Source: Hellea balneolensis DSM 19091 (GTDB lineage: Bacteria; Pseudomonadota; Alphaproteobacteria; Caulobacterales; Maricaulaceae). From it: a stretch of DNA of 64,000 nucleotides. The notes beneath the pieces are model-generated. The model saw only the letters and a program-made list of their open reading frames with translations. It was not told where the DNA came from and did not search any database. This document shows positions 52,780 through 62,533 of the stretch, piece after piece. The stretch is taken from NCBI RefSeq assembly GCF_000428525.1, contig NZ_AUAC01000008.1, forward strand, positions 103,448 to 167,447. The letters run 5' to 3'. Every line of letters begins with the position of its first letter. Position 1 is the stretch's first letter. A program made the translations under genes and the position numbers.

Positions 52780-52854
52780 AATCTCACAAATAATTTAGGT
52801 GTTAATTTTCATATGTTTGTTACCTTAGGCCCGTATAAAAGTCTAAGGTGAATT

Positions 52855-53160
52855 ATGCGCGAGCTCATTTTAATCACGGCCCTGCTTCTGACCGCTTGCG
52901 CAACAGCAGGGGCCGAACCGGAGCGTTATGCCGGTTTTGATTGTGCGCAACTCGCCGATTTAAAGCGCAGCTATACGCAATCTTCCGCGCGATATGATCT
53001 TTTCCAAGATAGCGATATCAATGAGCTTGAGCGCCGAAATGCCTCGAAGCGGAATCTGGCAGATGTCGGGCAATCCCGCCCTGATCTGCGCCCCTATGAG
53101 GTTGAGCAGGAAAAAGAAATTAATTCGATCCGCGCCGCGTCTCGCCTCAAGGGCTGTTAA
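52855..53160 (+). CDS. Small lipoprotein
   Basis: A 101-residue protein with a lipoprotein signal peptide (RELILITALLLTAC, lipobox LTAC). The mature part is highly charged and helical (DSDINELERRNASKRNLADVG) and has three cysteines, one being the second-last C-terminal region KGC end. No domain recognised. It immediately precedes the sterol-desaturase-family gene, so the two are likely co-transcribed. Confidence 0.65.
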   Translation: MRELILITALLLTACATAGAEPERYAGFDCAQLADLKRSYTQSSARYDLFQDSDINELERRNASKRNLADVGQSRPDLRPYEVEQEKEINSIRAASRLKGC

Positions 53161-53161
53161 T

Positions 53162-53953
53162 GTGAGCGAAACCGTTCTGCGCCTGAGCATTTTTGCGGGC
53201 GCCTTAATTCTATTTTCAACCCTCGAAGCGCTCTTCCCCAGACGGCAAAGAAACCTGCCTCGCCAAGGACGATGGCTCACCCATTTGGGCATTACCGTGA
53301 TCGACAGTTTGGCTGTGCGCATATTAGGCCCGATAACGGCGATAGCCACTGCAATTTGGGCCCATCAAAAAGGCGCCGGATTATTCAATTTTGCAGACTG
53401 GCCAATATGGTTTGAAATTACGCTCGCCTTTATCCTGCTAGATTTTGCCATCTATCTTCAGCACGTCATCAGTCACCGCGTGCCGCTATTTTGGCGACTG
53501 CACAAAGTGCATCATACAGACCGCGATCTGGACGCAAGTTCTGCTGTACGCTTTCACCCCGCCGAGATTATTCTCTCCATGATATATAAATGCGGTGTTG
53601 TTCTTATTATAGGGCCGGCAGCTTTGGCCGTCTTAATATTTGAAATATGTCTCAACGCTTCGGCCATTTTCAATCACGCCAATTTAAAGCTCCCTCTCGG
53701 GCTCGATAAAGCGCTACGTGTTTTTATTGTGACGCCCGATATGCACCGCGTACATCATTCGGTTATTGAAAGTGAAACCAATAAAAACTTCGGATTTAAT
53801 TTTTCAATTTGGGACAAGCTTTTTGGAACGTATAAGGCCCAACCTGAAGCGGGTCATGACGGCATGATCATCGGCTTGTCAGAACATCAATCCGCCAGCC
53901 CTTCACAATTATGGTGGAGCCTTAAACTGCCATTTGCCAAAACGCCTAAATAA
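53162..53953 (+). CDS. Sterol desaturase/fatty acid hydroxylase family protein
   Basis: A 263-residue integral-membrane di-iron enzyme. The eight-histidine signature is readable as HVISH, HKVHH and, after another helix pair, HRVHH, with an additional NHANL histidine. Such enzymes hydroxylate or desaturate sterols, carotenoids or lipid chains. GTG 53162 has AAGGG 8 nt upstream and lies 1 bp after the lipoprotein stop; the frame is open further upstream only because it overlaps that gene. Substrate unknown. Confidence 0.88.
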   Translation: MSETVLRLSIFAGALILFSTLEALFPRRQRNLPRQGRWLTHLGITVIDSLAVRILGPITAIATAIWAHQKGAGLFNFADWPIWFEITLAFILLDFAIYLQHVISHRVPLFWRLHKVHHTDRDLDASSAVRFHPAEIILSMIYKCGVVLIIGPAALAVLIFEICLNASAIFNHANLKLPLGLDKALRVFIVTPDMHRVHHSVIESETNKNFGFNFSIWDKLFGTYKAQPEAGHDGMIIGLSEHQSASPSQLWWSLKLPFAKTPK

Positions 53954-53962
53954 TCATAACTT

Positions 53963-53980
53963 GAATCCCAAAAGGGGTTC
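53963..53980 (+). promoter_or_regulatory. Hairpin over the lemA ribosome-binding site
   Basis: GAATCCC-AAAA-GGGGTTC (one T-G wobble) pairs the GGGG Shine-Dalgarno of lemA with an upstream CCC, 2 nt before the ATG. It could lower translation initiation. Confidence 0.4.
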
Positions 53981-53982
53981 CT

Positions 53983-54537
53983 ATGGTTTTGATTATTCCG
54001 GCTATTATCTTGGCGCTGTTGATCGGCGCTGTTATTATTTTCAACAAGCTCGTGAGCCTTCGCCAAATGAGCGAAAATGGCTGGAGCGACATTGAAGTTC
54101 AATTAAAGCGCCGCGCTGATCTTATCCCGCGCCTTGTTTCAACCGTCAAAGGTTACGCGTCCCATGAGCGCAAACTGTTTGAAGATGTCACCGCCAAGCG
54201 TATGCAAGCCCTCGCCGCCGGGAATAATCCACGCGAGCGCGGCGTTGCTGAAAGCCGCCTCAAGCAGCCCGTCAGCCGCATCATGGCCTTGGCTGAGGAT
54301 TACCCGGATCTGAAAGCCAGCGGAAATTTTTTGGAGCTCCAAGAGGAGCTTTCTGATACTGAGGATAAAATCGAAATGGCCCGCCGTTTTTATAATGGCG
54401 CTGTGCGTGAACTAAACACCAAGATTGAAACCATACCGTCCAATCTCGTCGCGGGGCCGATGGGATTTAAAACGCGCGACTATTTTGAAATAGATGTCAT
54501 GGACGCCGCCGCACCCGATGTGGAATTTTCATCGTGA
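53983..54537 (+). CDS. lemA: LemA family protein
   Basis: A 184-residue protein with an N-terminal membrane helix (IIPAIILALLIGAVIIF) and the LemA helical bundle: NGWSDIEVQLKRRADLIPRL, LAEDYPDLKASGNFLELQEE, and EDKIEMARRFYNGAVRELNT. LemA proteins have the N-terminus outside and a cytoplasmic or periplasmic coiled bundle; their role is unclear but they pair with DUF2207 proteins. It overlaps the next gene by 4 bp. Confidence 0.93.
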   Translation: MVLIIPAIILALLIGAVIIFNKLVSLRQMSENGWSDIEVQLKRRADLIPRLVSTVKGYASHERKLFEDVTAKRMQALAAGNNPRERGVAESRLKQPVSRIMALAEDYPDLKASGNFLELQEELSDTEDKIEMARRFYNGAVRELNTKIETIPSNLVAGPMGFKTRDYFEIDVMDAAAPDVEFSS

Positions 54538-56282
54538 TGCGTTTCTTTTTAAGTTTCTTTTTTGCTGTTTTAATTTCAAGCACAGCTTGGGCGCAGGAAC
54601 GTATTACGAATTTCGATGTAACCATCGACGTCGATAAAAGTGGTGACCTTTTGGTTACAGAGGACATCACAATTCAAGATGCGCCAGGGCAGTCTCGCCG
54701 TGGTATTTTCAGAGAGCTTTACGCTAATTATGAATTTATGGGCGTTAAACAAGATTATGAGTATGAGCTCATATCCATAAAACGCGAAGGTAAAAGTGAA
54801 AGCTTCTCTCGCCAAACGAATGATGGGGCTGTTCTGTGGCGCATCGGGAACCGCGATATTTATCTCCCAAATGGAACGCATAATTATGAGATAAAATACC
54901 GCGTCTCAGATCAAGCCCGCCGCCATCTAGATGGGGGTGTCGCCGTAAAAGACGAAATTTATTGGAATGCCACGGGAACTTTCTGGCCATATCCCATCGA
55001 GAAAGCTTCAGCCACAATCATATTCCCAAAAGGTGCGGAAATTATTGAACAATACGCCTATACAGGACGGCGGGGAGCATCAGAGTCTAACTACGCCGCC
55101 GAAAAGCGTGATAATGTTGTGGGCTTTGAGACGACTCGAATCTTACAAACTAATGAAGGCTTGAGTGTTGCCGCCTCTATCAACCCTGGCGTTATTGACC
55201 CTATGAGCGCTGAGCGCATTCAACAGCTTAATTGGATACGCAAAGGCGGCCCAATACTGCTGGGGCTTGGCGGCTTGGGGCTCTTTGTCTATTATATCAC
55301 CATGTGGGGCCGTGTGGGCCGCGACCCACAGAAACTTCCTGTTTTTGCGCGTTATGAACCGCCAAAAGGGTATTCCCCTGCAGCTGTGCATCACATTCAT
55401 CATAAAGGTTTTAAAAAAATGGACGCGCTCACATCCACCTTAATGAGCCTGTCAATGAAAGACGTTTTGGACATTCACGCCACAAAGAAAAAAACGACAC
55501 TAACATCTATGCTCATGAACCGCGATAGCGCGGCGCTCTTGGAGGATGAGCGTTATCTCTTAGATTTATTCTTCGGAAACCGCGACGGTAAAATTGTCAT
55601 GGATAAAACAACAGATACGAGCTTTTATAAAAAAGTTTCAAAGTTTACACGCTACATAAGCAAAAACTATGGCCGCAGCTATCACCGCTCCAATGCGGGT
55701 TGGGGCCTTTTGGGCATGGCTATCAGCATTGCCATAATTATCTTTGTCATGAACCAGCCCGTTTCGACCAGTGGCCCTATATTTTTGGCAATTTTAGGCG
55801 CTATCGCGGCCATGAATATTTTGTTTTTCATACTCTTGCGTGCACCCACAAAAAGAGGTGCTCAAATCACGTCTGAAATTGATGGTTTTAAACTCTATCT
55901 GGAAACAGCCGAAAAAGACCGTATCAATACAGCCAACCCGTTAGGCGACAGACCGCCCATGATGACAGTTGAGCTTTATGAGCGCTTCATGCCTTATGCC
56001 GTAGCCTTGGGCGCAGAAAAACCGTGGACAAAACAGTTTGAAACGACCTTGCCGATTGAGGCGAAAAATTATGAACCCAACTATGCTCATGGCTCACTAA
56101 TTGACAGCAAAGGCGGCGTACCTTGGAAAATGTCAGACGCTCTCGCTACAGCGATGACCGCTGGCGTCGCGGCTGCTGCGCCCGTCAGTCAATCCTCAAG
56201 CTCAGGCGGCTTCTCATCGGGGTCAAGCGGAGGCGGATTTTCGGGCGGCGGAAGCGGAGGCGGCGGAGGCGGTAGTTGGTAG
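54534..56282 (+). CDS. DUF2207 membrane protein with Gly-rich tail
   Basis: A 582-residue protein: Sec signal peptide, a beta-rich DUF2207 domain (FDVTIDVDKSGDLLVTEDIT and NGTHNYEIKYRV), a transmembrane helix near residue 240, two more helices near residues 395-435 and a C-terminal tail of Gly/Ser (GGGFSGGGSGGGGGGSW). This is the standard LemA partner found in many bacteria, probably an envelope complex. The ATGA overlap with lemA indicates coupled translation. Confidence 0.9.
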   Translation: MMRFFLSFFFAVLISSTAWAQERITNFDVTIDVDKSGDLLVTEDITIQDAPGQSRRGIFRELYANYEFMGVKQDYEYELISIKREGKSESFSRQTNDGAVLWRIGNRDIYLPNGTHNYEIKYRVSDQARRHLDGGVAVKDEIYWNATGTFWPYPIEKASATIIFPKGAEIIEQYAYTGRRGASESNYAAEKRDNVVGFETTRILQTNEGLSVAASINPGVIDPMSAERIQQLNWIRKGGPILLGLGGLGLFVYYITMWGRVGRDPQKLPVFARYEPPKGYSPAAVHHIHHKGFKKMDALTSTLMSLSMKDVLDIHATKKKTTLTSMLMNRDSAALLEDERYLLDLFFGNRDGKIVMDKTTDTSFYKKVSKFTRYISKNYGRSYHRSNAGWGLLGMAISIAIIIFVMNQPVSTSGPIFLAILGAIAAMNILFFILLRAPTKRGAQITSEIDGFKLYLETAEKDRINTANPLGDRPPMMTVELYERFMPYAVALGAEKPWTKQFETTLPIEAKNYEPNYAHGSLIDSKGGVPWKMSDALATAMTAGVAAAAPVSQSSSSGGFSSGSSGGGFSGGGSGGGGGGSW

Positions 56283-56299
56283 CCGCCCTCTCCTGATAG

Positions 56300-57187
56300 T
56301 TAAGGCACATCCTTATCATCACCTTGCGGCGTTATGCCTTCAAAATCAAACAGCTCACCGTCCAATAAATGGGAGGGCCGTACTTGGCTAAGCGCTTTAA
56401 GCATACTAGCCTTTGTGCCGGGGGCTTGCTGCTCCCACTCTTCCAAACGCTTGGCCATAAGCTGTCTTTGAAGGCCGTCCTGGGAGCCGCAAAGATTACA
56501 AGGAATAATCGGACATCCCAGCGCGGCGGTCAGCCTTGCCAAATCACCCTCGGCTGTCTCAATAAGGGGACGCAGAACCGTGACATTCCCCTCATCATTT
56601 AATAGCTTTCCGGGCATCGATGCCAAGCGACCCCCCTTGGTGATATTCATCATAAATGTCGCCAAAGCGTCCTCGCGGTGATGGCCGAGGACAATTGCAC
56701 TGCAGCCTTCTTCTCTTGCAACGCGGTAAAGAATTCCGCGCCGCAGACGTGAACATAAAGAGCAATAAGTTTTTCCTGCCGGAACTTTTTCTGTCACTAT
56801 GGAATAAGTATCTCGCATTTCAATACGGTGCGGCAATCCAAGGCCCTCAAACCAACTGGGCAGTATATGCGCAGGGAAGTCAGGCTGTTTTTGATCCAGA
56901 TTACAAGCCAATAAATCAACGGGCAGATCACCTTGTGCTTTCAGATCAAGCAAAATAGCAAGGAGCGCATAGCTGTCTTTTCCGCCCGATAAACAGACAA
57001 GCCATCTAGCATTTGTCTCTATCATCGAAAAGCGGGAGAGCGTTTCCATGACCTGCCGTTTTAAGCGTTTGCGAAGATGATTAAAATTAGACGAGGAGCC
57101 AGCCCTTGCAAAAAGTGTTCGCGCAGCTTTCTTATAATCCGCCGCAGCCTTATTGTCGGCTTTAATGTCTTTGCTTAAAACCGACAT
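56300..57187 (-). CDS. ttcA: tRNA 2-thiocytidine(32) synthetase TtcA
   Basis: A 295-residue PP-loop ATPase that thiolates cytidine 32 of certain tRNAs. The PP-loop [10 protein letters not shown] begins near residue 68, and the cysteines binding the iron-sulfur cluster lie in [12 protein letters not shown] and [10 protein letters not shown], both Cxx[15 protein letters not shown] is the typical family segment. It starts 9 bp after the MscS gene and is probably co-transcribed. Confidence 0.92.
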   Translation of the reverse strand: MSVLSKDIKADNKAAADYKKAARTLFARAGSSSNFNHLRKRLKRQVMETLSRFSMIETNARWLVCLSGGKDSYALLAILLDLKAQGDLPVDLLACNLDQKQPDFPAHILPSWFEGLGLPHRIEMRDTYSIVTEKVPAGKTYCSLCSRLRRGILYRVAREEGCSAIVLGHHREDALATFMMNITKGGRLASMPGKLLNDEGNVTVLRPLIETAEGDLARLTAALGCPIIPCNLCGSQDGLQRQLMAKRLEEWEQQAPGTKASMLKALSQVRPSHLLDGELFDFEGITPQGDDKDVP

Positions 57188-57196
57188 CGCCGATCT

Positions 57197-58810
57197 CTAC
57201 TTAACCATCCGAACCACACGCTGCGGAAACGGAATTTCGACATTATGGGCTTTAAGCGTGCGCCAGACGATGAAATTCAGATCAGAGGTAAATTTATTCG
57301 GCCCGTCATCAATACCGGAGCACCAAAACTCAATCGCGAATTTTATGCCAAAGTCTCCAAATTCACGTAGCTCAAGGTCAGGCTTCTCGGGTTCTTGCAA
57401 GACACTTCTGTGCTCTGAAATGGCCGGAATAAGAATGTCTTCGAGCTTATCAATATCCGTATCAAATGAGACCGTGAAATAAACTTCATAGCGTTGACGC
57501 GGATCTTTATGTGTCCAATTTTCATAAGCACTTTCGGTGAAAACAGTGTTCGGAACCATGATGTCTTTGCCGTCTGTCGTCTCCACCGTTGTCGAGCGCA
57601 TATTGATCGCTTCAACATGGCCTTCTTGTCCATCCGGCAAAACAACAAAATCTCCGACCTGAACGGTCCTATCGAATAAAATAATAAGCCCGGAAATAAA
57701 ATTTGCCGCAATGGGCTGAAGGCCAAAACCAATCCCCAAGCCAACTGCTGAAAAGATTACGACAAGCCCAGAGAGAGGAATACCTGCAAAACTTAAGATG
57801 AGTACAAATAGAATGATAAAGAGGAAAATTTGAAAGAGCTTCGCAACGATTTCGCGAACGCTCATATCCAGACTTTCTTGTGCGCGAATAGCTGTCTGTC
57901 CTTTAGCGTTAGACAAATTGCCCAACCAAAAGAAAAGCGCCCCAAAAACGGCAAGCCTGACCATGGTCATAGCCGTGATCGGCGTATCGCCCATGGTCAT
58001 CAGCTCGGCCCCGTTAAGAGCACCTAAAAGATTATCAAAATATCCAAAGACAATAATTAAAGCGAGGGGGATCAAAATCCACGTTGCTAGTTTGCGGATT
58101 AATTCATTTCCGATGAATGTTTTTATGGCCTTATAGAGCAAGAAAACAACTGCCAGACCCTGAGCTAATTTAACGAGCCAATCTTGTCCTGCAATGGGCA
58201 CGGATTTTAGTATGACCGCGAATGCCGCCAACAGCGCCACCAATAATATCGCCCTTAGAAAATCTCTTAATCTGTAAATATAGTCACGAACAACTTTCAG
58301 CTTTATGCCGTCCTGAGGCTTGTCACGGAATAAAAAAATACGCTTGCGTAACACTCCCGAAATGATTGGGGACAAGAAATAGGCCGCAATAACCGCGCCT
58401 ATTTGTGCCAAAAATGAGGGGCTTTTCAGTTTCTCAAAAAGAACATTCCATATTGATAAAAGCGCTGTTTTTAGCTCTTCAGCATTTTTGGGTATCAGAG
58501 ATTTTTTGGGTGTATCAGAGGCCTCCCCTCTTTCTGCGGCTGCTTTTTCCTGTTGTTCTCTCAGGGCCCTCGCAATGGCCCGGTCTGCTTTCTCGCGCGC
58601 GTCCAAAGCTTTCGCGAGAGCGGGATCTGTTAAATCAACAGCGGGGTTCGTCTTCTTAATATCAGCCGGCTTTGAACTTTGCGGGACTTGCAGCGTCTGT
58701 TCGGCTTCGGGCGCGGCTGGTTCGGCACTGTCTTGGGCATAGGCTTGCGGAGCACATAAACATAAGAGCGCGAAGCACCATACAACAATAAAATGACAGA
58801 TATTTTTCAT
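57197..58810 (-). CDS. MscS-family mechanosensitive channel with large N-terminal region
   Basis: A 537-residue protein. After a signal peptide (cleaved near AYAQ), an ~80-residue charged segment (ALDAREKADRAIARALREQQ) and several transmembrane helices, the pore helix TM3 and its flank read VVIFSAVGLGIGFGLQPIAANFISGLI in parts, followed by the MscS beta-domain (DRTVQVGDFVVLPDGQEGHVEAINMRSTTVET). The channel opens under membrane tension to release solutes. ATG 58810 has GGGGAG/AGGG upstream; the frame to 58852 is less likely. Confidence 0.9.
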   Translation of the reverse strand: MKNICHFIVVWCFALLCLCAPQAYAQDSAEPAAPEAEQTLQVPQSSKPADIKKTNPAVDLTDPALAKALDAREKADRAIARALREQQEKAAAERGEASDTPKKSLIPKNAEELKTALLSIWNVLFEKLKSPSFLAQIGAVIAAYFLSPIISGVLRKRIFLFRDKPQDGIKLKVVRDYIYRLRDFLRAILLVALLAAFAVILKSVPIAGQDWLVKLAQGLAVVFLLYKAIKTFIGNELIRKLATWILIPLALIIVFGYFDNLLGALNGAELMTMGDTPITAMTMVRLAVFGALFFWLGNLSNAKGQTAIRAQESLDMSVREIVAKLFQIFLFIILFVLILSFAGIPLSGLVVIFSAVGLGIGFGLQPIAANFISGLIILFDRTVQVGDFVVLPDGQEGHVEAINMRSTTVETTDGKDIMVPNTVFTESAYENWTHKDPRQRYEVYFTVSFDTDIDKLEDILIPAISEHRSVLQEPEKPDLELREFGDFGIKFAIEFWCSGIDDGPNKFTSDLNFIVWRTLKAHNVEIPFPQRVVRMVK

Positions 58811-58911
58811 AACCCTGTACTCCCCCCGAATAATAGAGCCTGTGTTAGTCATTAGTCTATCTTTTGTAAACGCTTTTGGGCTATAGCCTCACGCAAATTG
58901 CGGAGACTATC

Positions 58912-60135
58912 ATGAGCACACCTAAAAAAGTCGTCCTCGCCTATTCCGGCGGATTGGACACTTCAATTATTTTGAAATGGCTACAGGAAGAGAAAGGTTG
59001 TGAAGTTGTCACCTTCACAGCTGACCTGGGCCAAGGTGAAGAGCTAGAACCCGCCCGCCGCAAAGCCGAAGCTGCTGGGGTTAAAGAGATTTTCATCGAC
59101 GACCTACGCGAGGAGTTCGTACGGGACTTTGTCTTTCCCATGTTTCGCGCGAACGCCCTTTATGAAGGGCTTTACCTGCTCGGCACCTCTATTGCGCGGC
59201 CTCTCATTTCCAAACGCCAAATTGAGATTGCGCATCAAGTCGGCGCGGATGCCGTCTGTCACGGCGCTACGGGAAAAGGAAACGACCAAGTTCGTTTTGA
59301 GCTTGGCTATTATGCGCTCGATCCTGAGATCAAAGTCATCGCGCCTTGGCGTGAATGGGATCTAAACTCCCGGAACAAACTCATCGAATATGCAGAAAAA
59401 CACAATATTGAAATTGCCAAAGATAAACGCGGCGAAGCCCCCTTCTCTGTTGATGCGAACCTCCTGCACACCTCTTCAGAAGGAAAAGTCCTCGAAGACC
59501 CTTATCAAGAAGCGCCCGATTATATTTATCAGCGCACGGTTTCACCTGAGGACGCCCCGGATAAAGCCACCTTTATCGAGATTGGTTTTGAACGCGGCGA
59601 CGCTGTATCCATAGACGGCGAGGACATGTCACCCGCCACGATATTGACCAAGCTCAATGAGCTTGGCGGCACGAATGGCATTGGCCGCTTGGACCTTTTG
59701 GAGAACCGTTATGTCGGCATGAAATCACGCGGCGTTTACGAAACGCCTGGCGGAACGATCCTTTTAATGGCCCATCGCGGTATTGAACAAATCACGATGG
59801 ATAAAGGTGCGAGCCATCTTAAAGATGAGCTTATGCCAAAATATGCCGAACTGGTTTATAATGGATATTGGTATTCACCCGAGCGTGAAATGCTGCAGGC
59901 CGCGATTGATAAATCCCAAGAACTTGTTACCGGAACTGTTCGCCTTAAACTCTATAAAGGGAATGTCGATATCGTTGGGCGTAAGTCCGAATATTCACTT
60001 TACAGCCAAGAGCATGTGACCTTTGAAGAAGACGATGTCTATGATCAAGCCGATGCCGGGGGCTTCATCAAAATCAATGCCCTACGCTTGCGCCTTTTAA
60101 AAGCACGTGATCGTAAGGCTGGAAAAAATAGCTGA
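58912..60135 (+). CDS. argG: Argininosuccinate synthase
   Basis: A 407-residue ATP-dependent ligase joining citrulline and aspartate in arginine synthesis. The PP-loop [15 protein letters not shown] is at residue ~9, [15 protein letters not shown] near 117, and [19 protein letters not shown] near 180, with [15 protein letters not shown] C-terminal sequence. GGAG lies 7 nt before ATG 58912, so this start beats the frame opening at 58876. Confidence 0.96.
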   Translation: MSTPKKVVLAYSGGLDTSIILKWLQEEKGCEVVTFTADLGQGEELEPARRKAEAAGVKEIFIDDLREEFVRDFVFPMFRANALYEGLYLLGTSIARPLISKRQIEIAHQVGADAVCHGATGKGNDQVRFELGYYALDPEIKVIAPWREWDLNSRNKLIEYAEKHNIEIAKDKRGEAPFSVDANLLHTSSEGKVLEDPYQEAPDYIYQRTVSPEDAPDKATFIEIGFERGDAVSIDGEDMSPATILTKLNELGGTNGIGRLDLLENRYVGMKSRGVYETPGGTILLMAHRGIEQITMDKGASHLKDELMPKYAELVYNGYWYSPEREMLQAAIDKSQELVTGTVRLKLYKGNVDIVGRKSEYSLYSQEHVTFEEDDVYDQADAGGFIKINALRLRLLKARDRKAGKNS

Positions 60136-60143
60136 CTCTAACT

Positions 60144-60824
60144 TTAGGGCGCTTTTGCCTGTTTAATGGGCTTGGCCTCCGCCGGAGGTAAATCGGGCCG
60201 CTGTAATTGCATGGCACGGCGTTCAATATCTCTGAAGTCTTGTGAGCTTGTGTCTTGCAGCACATTTGTTATCACAAAATTACCGGCAAAAAACAGGGCC
60301 ATGCCCGTGACCATCCCCATTATAAAGGGGCGAACTGTTGATCTTTTCGCCTTTTTAGGCGCCTCATTTGCGGGTGTTTCAATTATGTTTGAAGCCGCCT
60401 CTATTTCCCGCGCCTTGGCTTTGCGCACTTTAGCTTTACGGCCCCCTTTTATCGGGGACGACTTTTTGCCTGACACGTCCTCTTGAGCCGAACCGTCACT
60501 TCCCGGAGGTAGACCAAATACTGGCGCCGGAGGCATGTGATGAATCGGGGTTTGCGGCTGCATCAGTCCGCGGGAATCATCCCAGCTTGGAACAGGGCTT
60601 TCCACCGCAGATGCGTAAGTCTGTTCAGGATAGTTTTGCGCAACATAGGGCTGTAAGCCGCTTTGAGCTGACATGTTATCAGACGCAGCATATGCTTCAG
60701 CACTATATATTTCATATGGGTTCGTGCCCGCGTCCGAATACTCCTGCGGATAAGCAGACTGTTGCGGCGGATAAGCCTCTGGCTGGTCATAGTTTTTACT
60801 AGGATCATATAATTCAGCCATCAT
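60144..60824 (-). CDS. Pro/Gln/Tyr-rich single-pass membrane protein
   Basis: A 226-residue protein. The N-terminal ~115 residues are disordered and rich in Tyr, Pro, Gln and Ala (YPPQQSAYPQEYSDAGTNPY). A basic stretch follows (SPIKGGRKAKVRKAKARE), then one transmembrane helix (FIMGMVTGMALFFAGNFVI, about residues 172-190) and a short outside tail. No domain recognised. The start is ATG 60824 (AAGG upstream). A CtrA-like box lies 52 bp upstream. A polarity or envelope scaffold role is only a guess. Confidence 0.65.
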   Translation of the reverse strand: MMAELYDPSKNYDQPEAYPPQQSAYPQEYSDAGTNPYEIYSAEAYAASDNMSAQSGLQPYVAQNYPEQTYASAVESPVPSWDDSRGLMQPQTPIHHMPPAPVFGLPPGSDGSAQEDVSGKKSSPIKGGRKAKVRKAKAREIEAASNIIETPANEAPKKAKRSTVRPFIMGMVTGMALFFAGNFVITNVLQDTSSQDFRDIERRAMQLQRPDLPPAEAKPIKQAKAP

Positions 60825-60875
60825 CACGCCTTTCTAACCGAAAGAGCTTGTTAAACCATAAATCTGAAAAAGCGT

Positions 60876-60890
60876 TTAAAGCCGCATTAA
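60876..60890 (-). promoter_or_regulatory. Second CtrA-like box
   Basis: TTAA-AGCCGCA-TTAA has the N7 spacing of CtrA sites and lies 52 bp from the Pro/Tyr-rich protein start and 140 bp from the dehydrogenase start. About one such match per 64 kb is expected by chance, so this is weaker than 47321-47335. Confidence 0.4.
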
Positions 60891-61032
60891 AGAAGTCTTC
60901 AGCATTTACCCGTCTAAGGAATCTATTGCTGCGGCTTTGGAGAACTTTGGCATATATTGCCCCTATTATTTCATTAGCCGTAACGCCATAAATCTTATAG
61001 CTTATAAACATCTCCCGTTTTAGAGAGTGATC

Positions 61033-62448
61033 ATGACCCAACCTTCTCAAAAAGAACTCAATTTCCGCCAGAGCGTTGAGTTGATGTTTAACCGCGCTGC
61101 AAGCTTCACGGATGTCTCGCCCAAAATGATTGAGAAAATCCGCGTCTGTAACGCAACTTATACTGTGCGTTTTGGCGTTAAATTGCGCGGCGAAGTGCAT
61201 ACTTTTACGGGTTACCGTGCTGTGCATTCAGAGCACCGCGAACCTGTCAAAGGCGGCATTCGTTACTCGCTGGATGTCAATCAAGACGAAGTCGAAGCCC
61301 TCGCAGCTCTGATGACCTTTAAGACCGCTTTGGTCGAAGTCCCATTTGGCGGTTCCAAAGGCGGTCTTTGCATAAATCCCAAAGAATGGAATGAAGAAGA
61401 ACTGGAACGCATCACGCGCCGCTTCACATTTGAGTTGGCGCGCCGCGACCTGATCCATCCATCGCTCAATGTTCCTGCTCCTGATATGGGAACGGGTGAG
61501 CGTGAAATGGCTTGGATGATGGATGAATATCGCCGCCTGAATAACACCAATATTGATAATATTGCCTGCGTTACGGGTAAGCCTGTCCACCTCGGCGGCA
61601 TTGAAGGCCGCACAGAAGCCACGGGCCGCGGCGTTCAATATGCGCTGCAAGAATTTTTCCGCCATGCGGACGACAAAAAGAAAGCCGGTCTGCGCGGTGA
61701 GCTTGATGGCAAGAAAGTTGTTATCCAAGGCCTCGGTAATGTGGGCTATCACGCCGCCAAATTCCTGTCCGAGGAAGACGGCGCGAAAGTGACAACGGTC
61801 ATTGAACGCGGCGGTGTCATTCGCAATGCCAAAGGCATCAATATTGAAGAGCTGTATCAACATATGAAAAGCGGCGAGCCGCTGAAAGAGTTTAGCGGCG
61901 GGGAATGGAGCGATAATAAAAATGCGCTTGAAGAAAAATGTGACATCCTTATTCCGGCCGCCATGGAAGGTGTAATCAATGTCGAAAACGCTCATAAGAT
62001 TAAAGCTAAAGTTATTATCGAGGCCGCGAATGGCCCAGTGACCGCTAAAGCCGATAAAATCCTGCGCGATAAAGGCATCTTTATTATCCCCGACCTCTAC
62101 GCCAATGCGGGCGGCGTGACCGTATCTTATTTCGAGTGGGTCAAAAATATCGGGCATATTCGTTTTGGCCGCCTTCAACGCCGCAACCAAGAGGGCAAGC
62201 AACGTGCCTTGATGGAAGCACTGAATGATAAGGGCATTAAGTTTTCCAAGAAATTTAAACAGGACTATATTGACGGGGCCGATGAAATTGACCTCGTGAG
62301 AGCCGGCCTCGATGACACCATGCGGGCCTCTTATGGCAATATCAAAGCTGCGCTTGAGGAAAAGCCCGAGCTTGAAGATATGCGAACAGCCGCTTTCTAC
62401 ACGGTTATCGAAGATATCGCGCTGCATTACCGCTCTATTGGCCTTTAG
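61033..62448 (+). CDS. Glu/Leu/Phe/Val dehydrogenase (glutamate dehydrogenase-like)
   Basis: A 471-residue amino-acid dehydrogenase. The catalytic segment FKTALVEVPFGGSKGGL with its lysine is near residue 98, VPAPDMGTGEREMAWMMDEY follows, and the dinucleotide fold begins VVIQGLGNVGYHAAKFL. It deaminates a 2-amino acid, most probably glutamate. Numerous ETTGR-type residues (EGRTEATGRG) fit the GDH subgroup. GAGAG before ATG 61033 supports this start over GTG 61027. Confidence 0.92.
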   Translation: MTQPSQKELNFRQSVELMFNRAASFTDVSPKMIEKIRVCNATYTVRFGVKLRGEVHTFTGYRAVHSEHREPVKGGIRYSLDVNQDEVEALAALMTFKTALVEVPFGGSKGGLCINPKEWNEEELERITRRFTFELARRDLIHPSLNVPAPDMGTGEREMAWMMDEYRRLNNTNIDNIACVTGKPVHLGGIEGRTEATGRGVQYALQEFFRHADDKKKAGLRGELDGKKVVIQGLGNVGYHAAKFLSEEDGAKVTTVIERGGVIRNAKGINIEELYQHMKSGEPLKEFSGGEWSDNKNALEEKCDILIPAAMEGVINVENAHKIKAKVIIEAANGPVTAKADKILRDKGIFIIPDLYANAGGVTVSYFEWVKNIGHIRFGRLQRRNQEGKQRALMEALNDKGIKFSKKFKQDYIDGADEIDLVRAGLDDTMRASYGNIKAALEEKPELEDMRTAAFYTVIEDIALHYRSIGL

Positions 62449-62533
62449 GGTTTTTAGCTTTAGAGGATTATCCTTTAAAACTAGACCATAAGCCGCTAAA
62501 CCATGGCTTCGTTTAACCCTTATCGGAGCCCTC

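Noticed and set aside
60814..61227. A 137-codon minus-strand frame across the dehydrogenase 5' end
   Set aside because: It is partly antisense to the dehydrogenase and covers the intergenic promoter and the start of the Pro/Tyr-rich gene; no motif or ribosome site.
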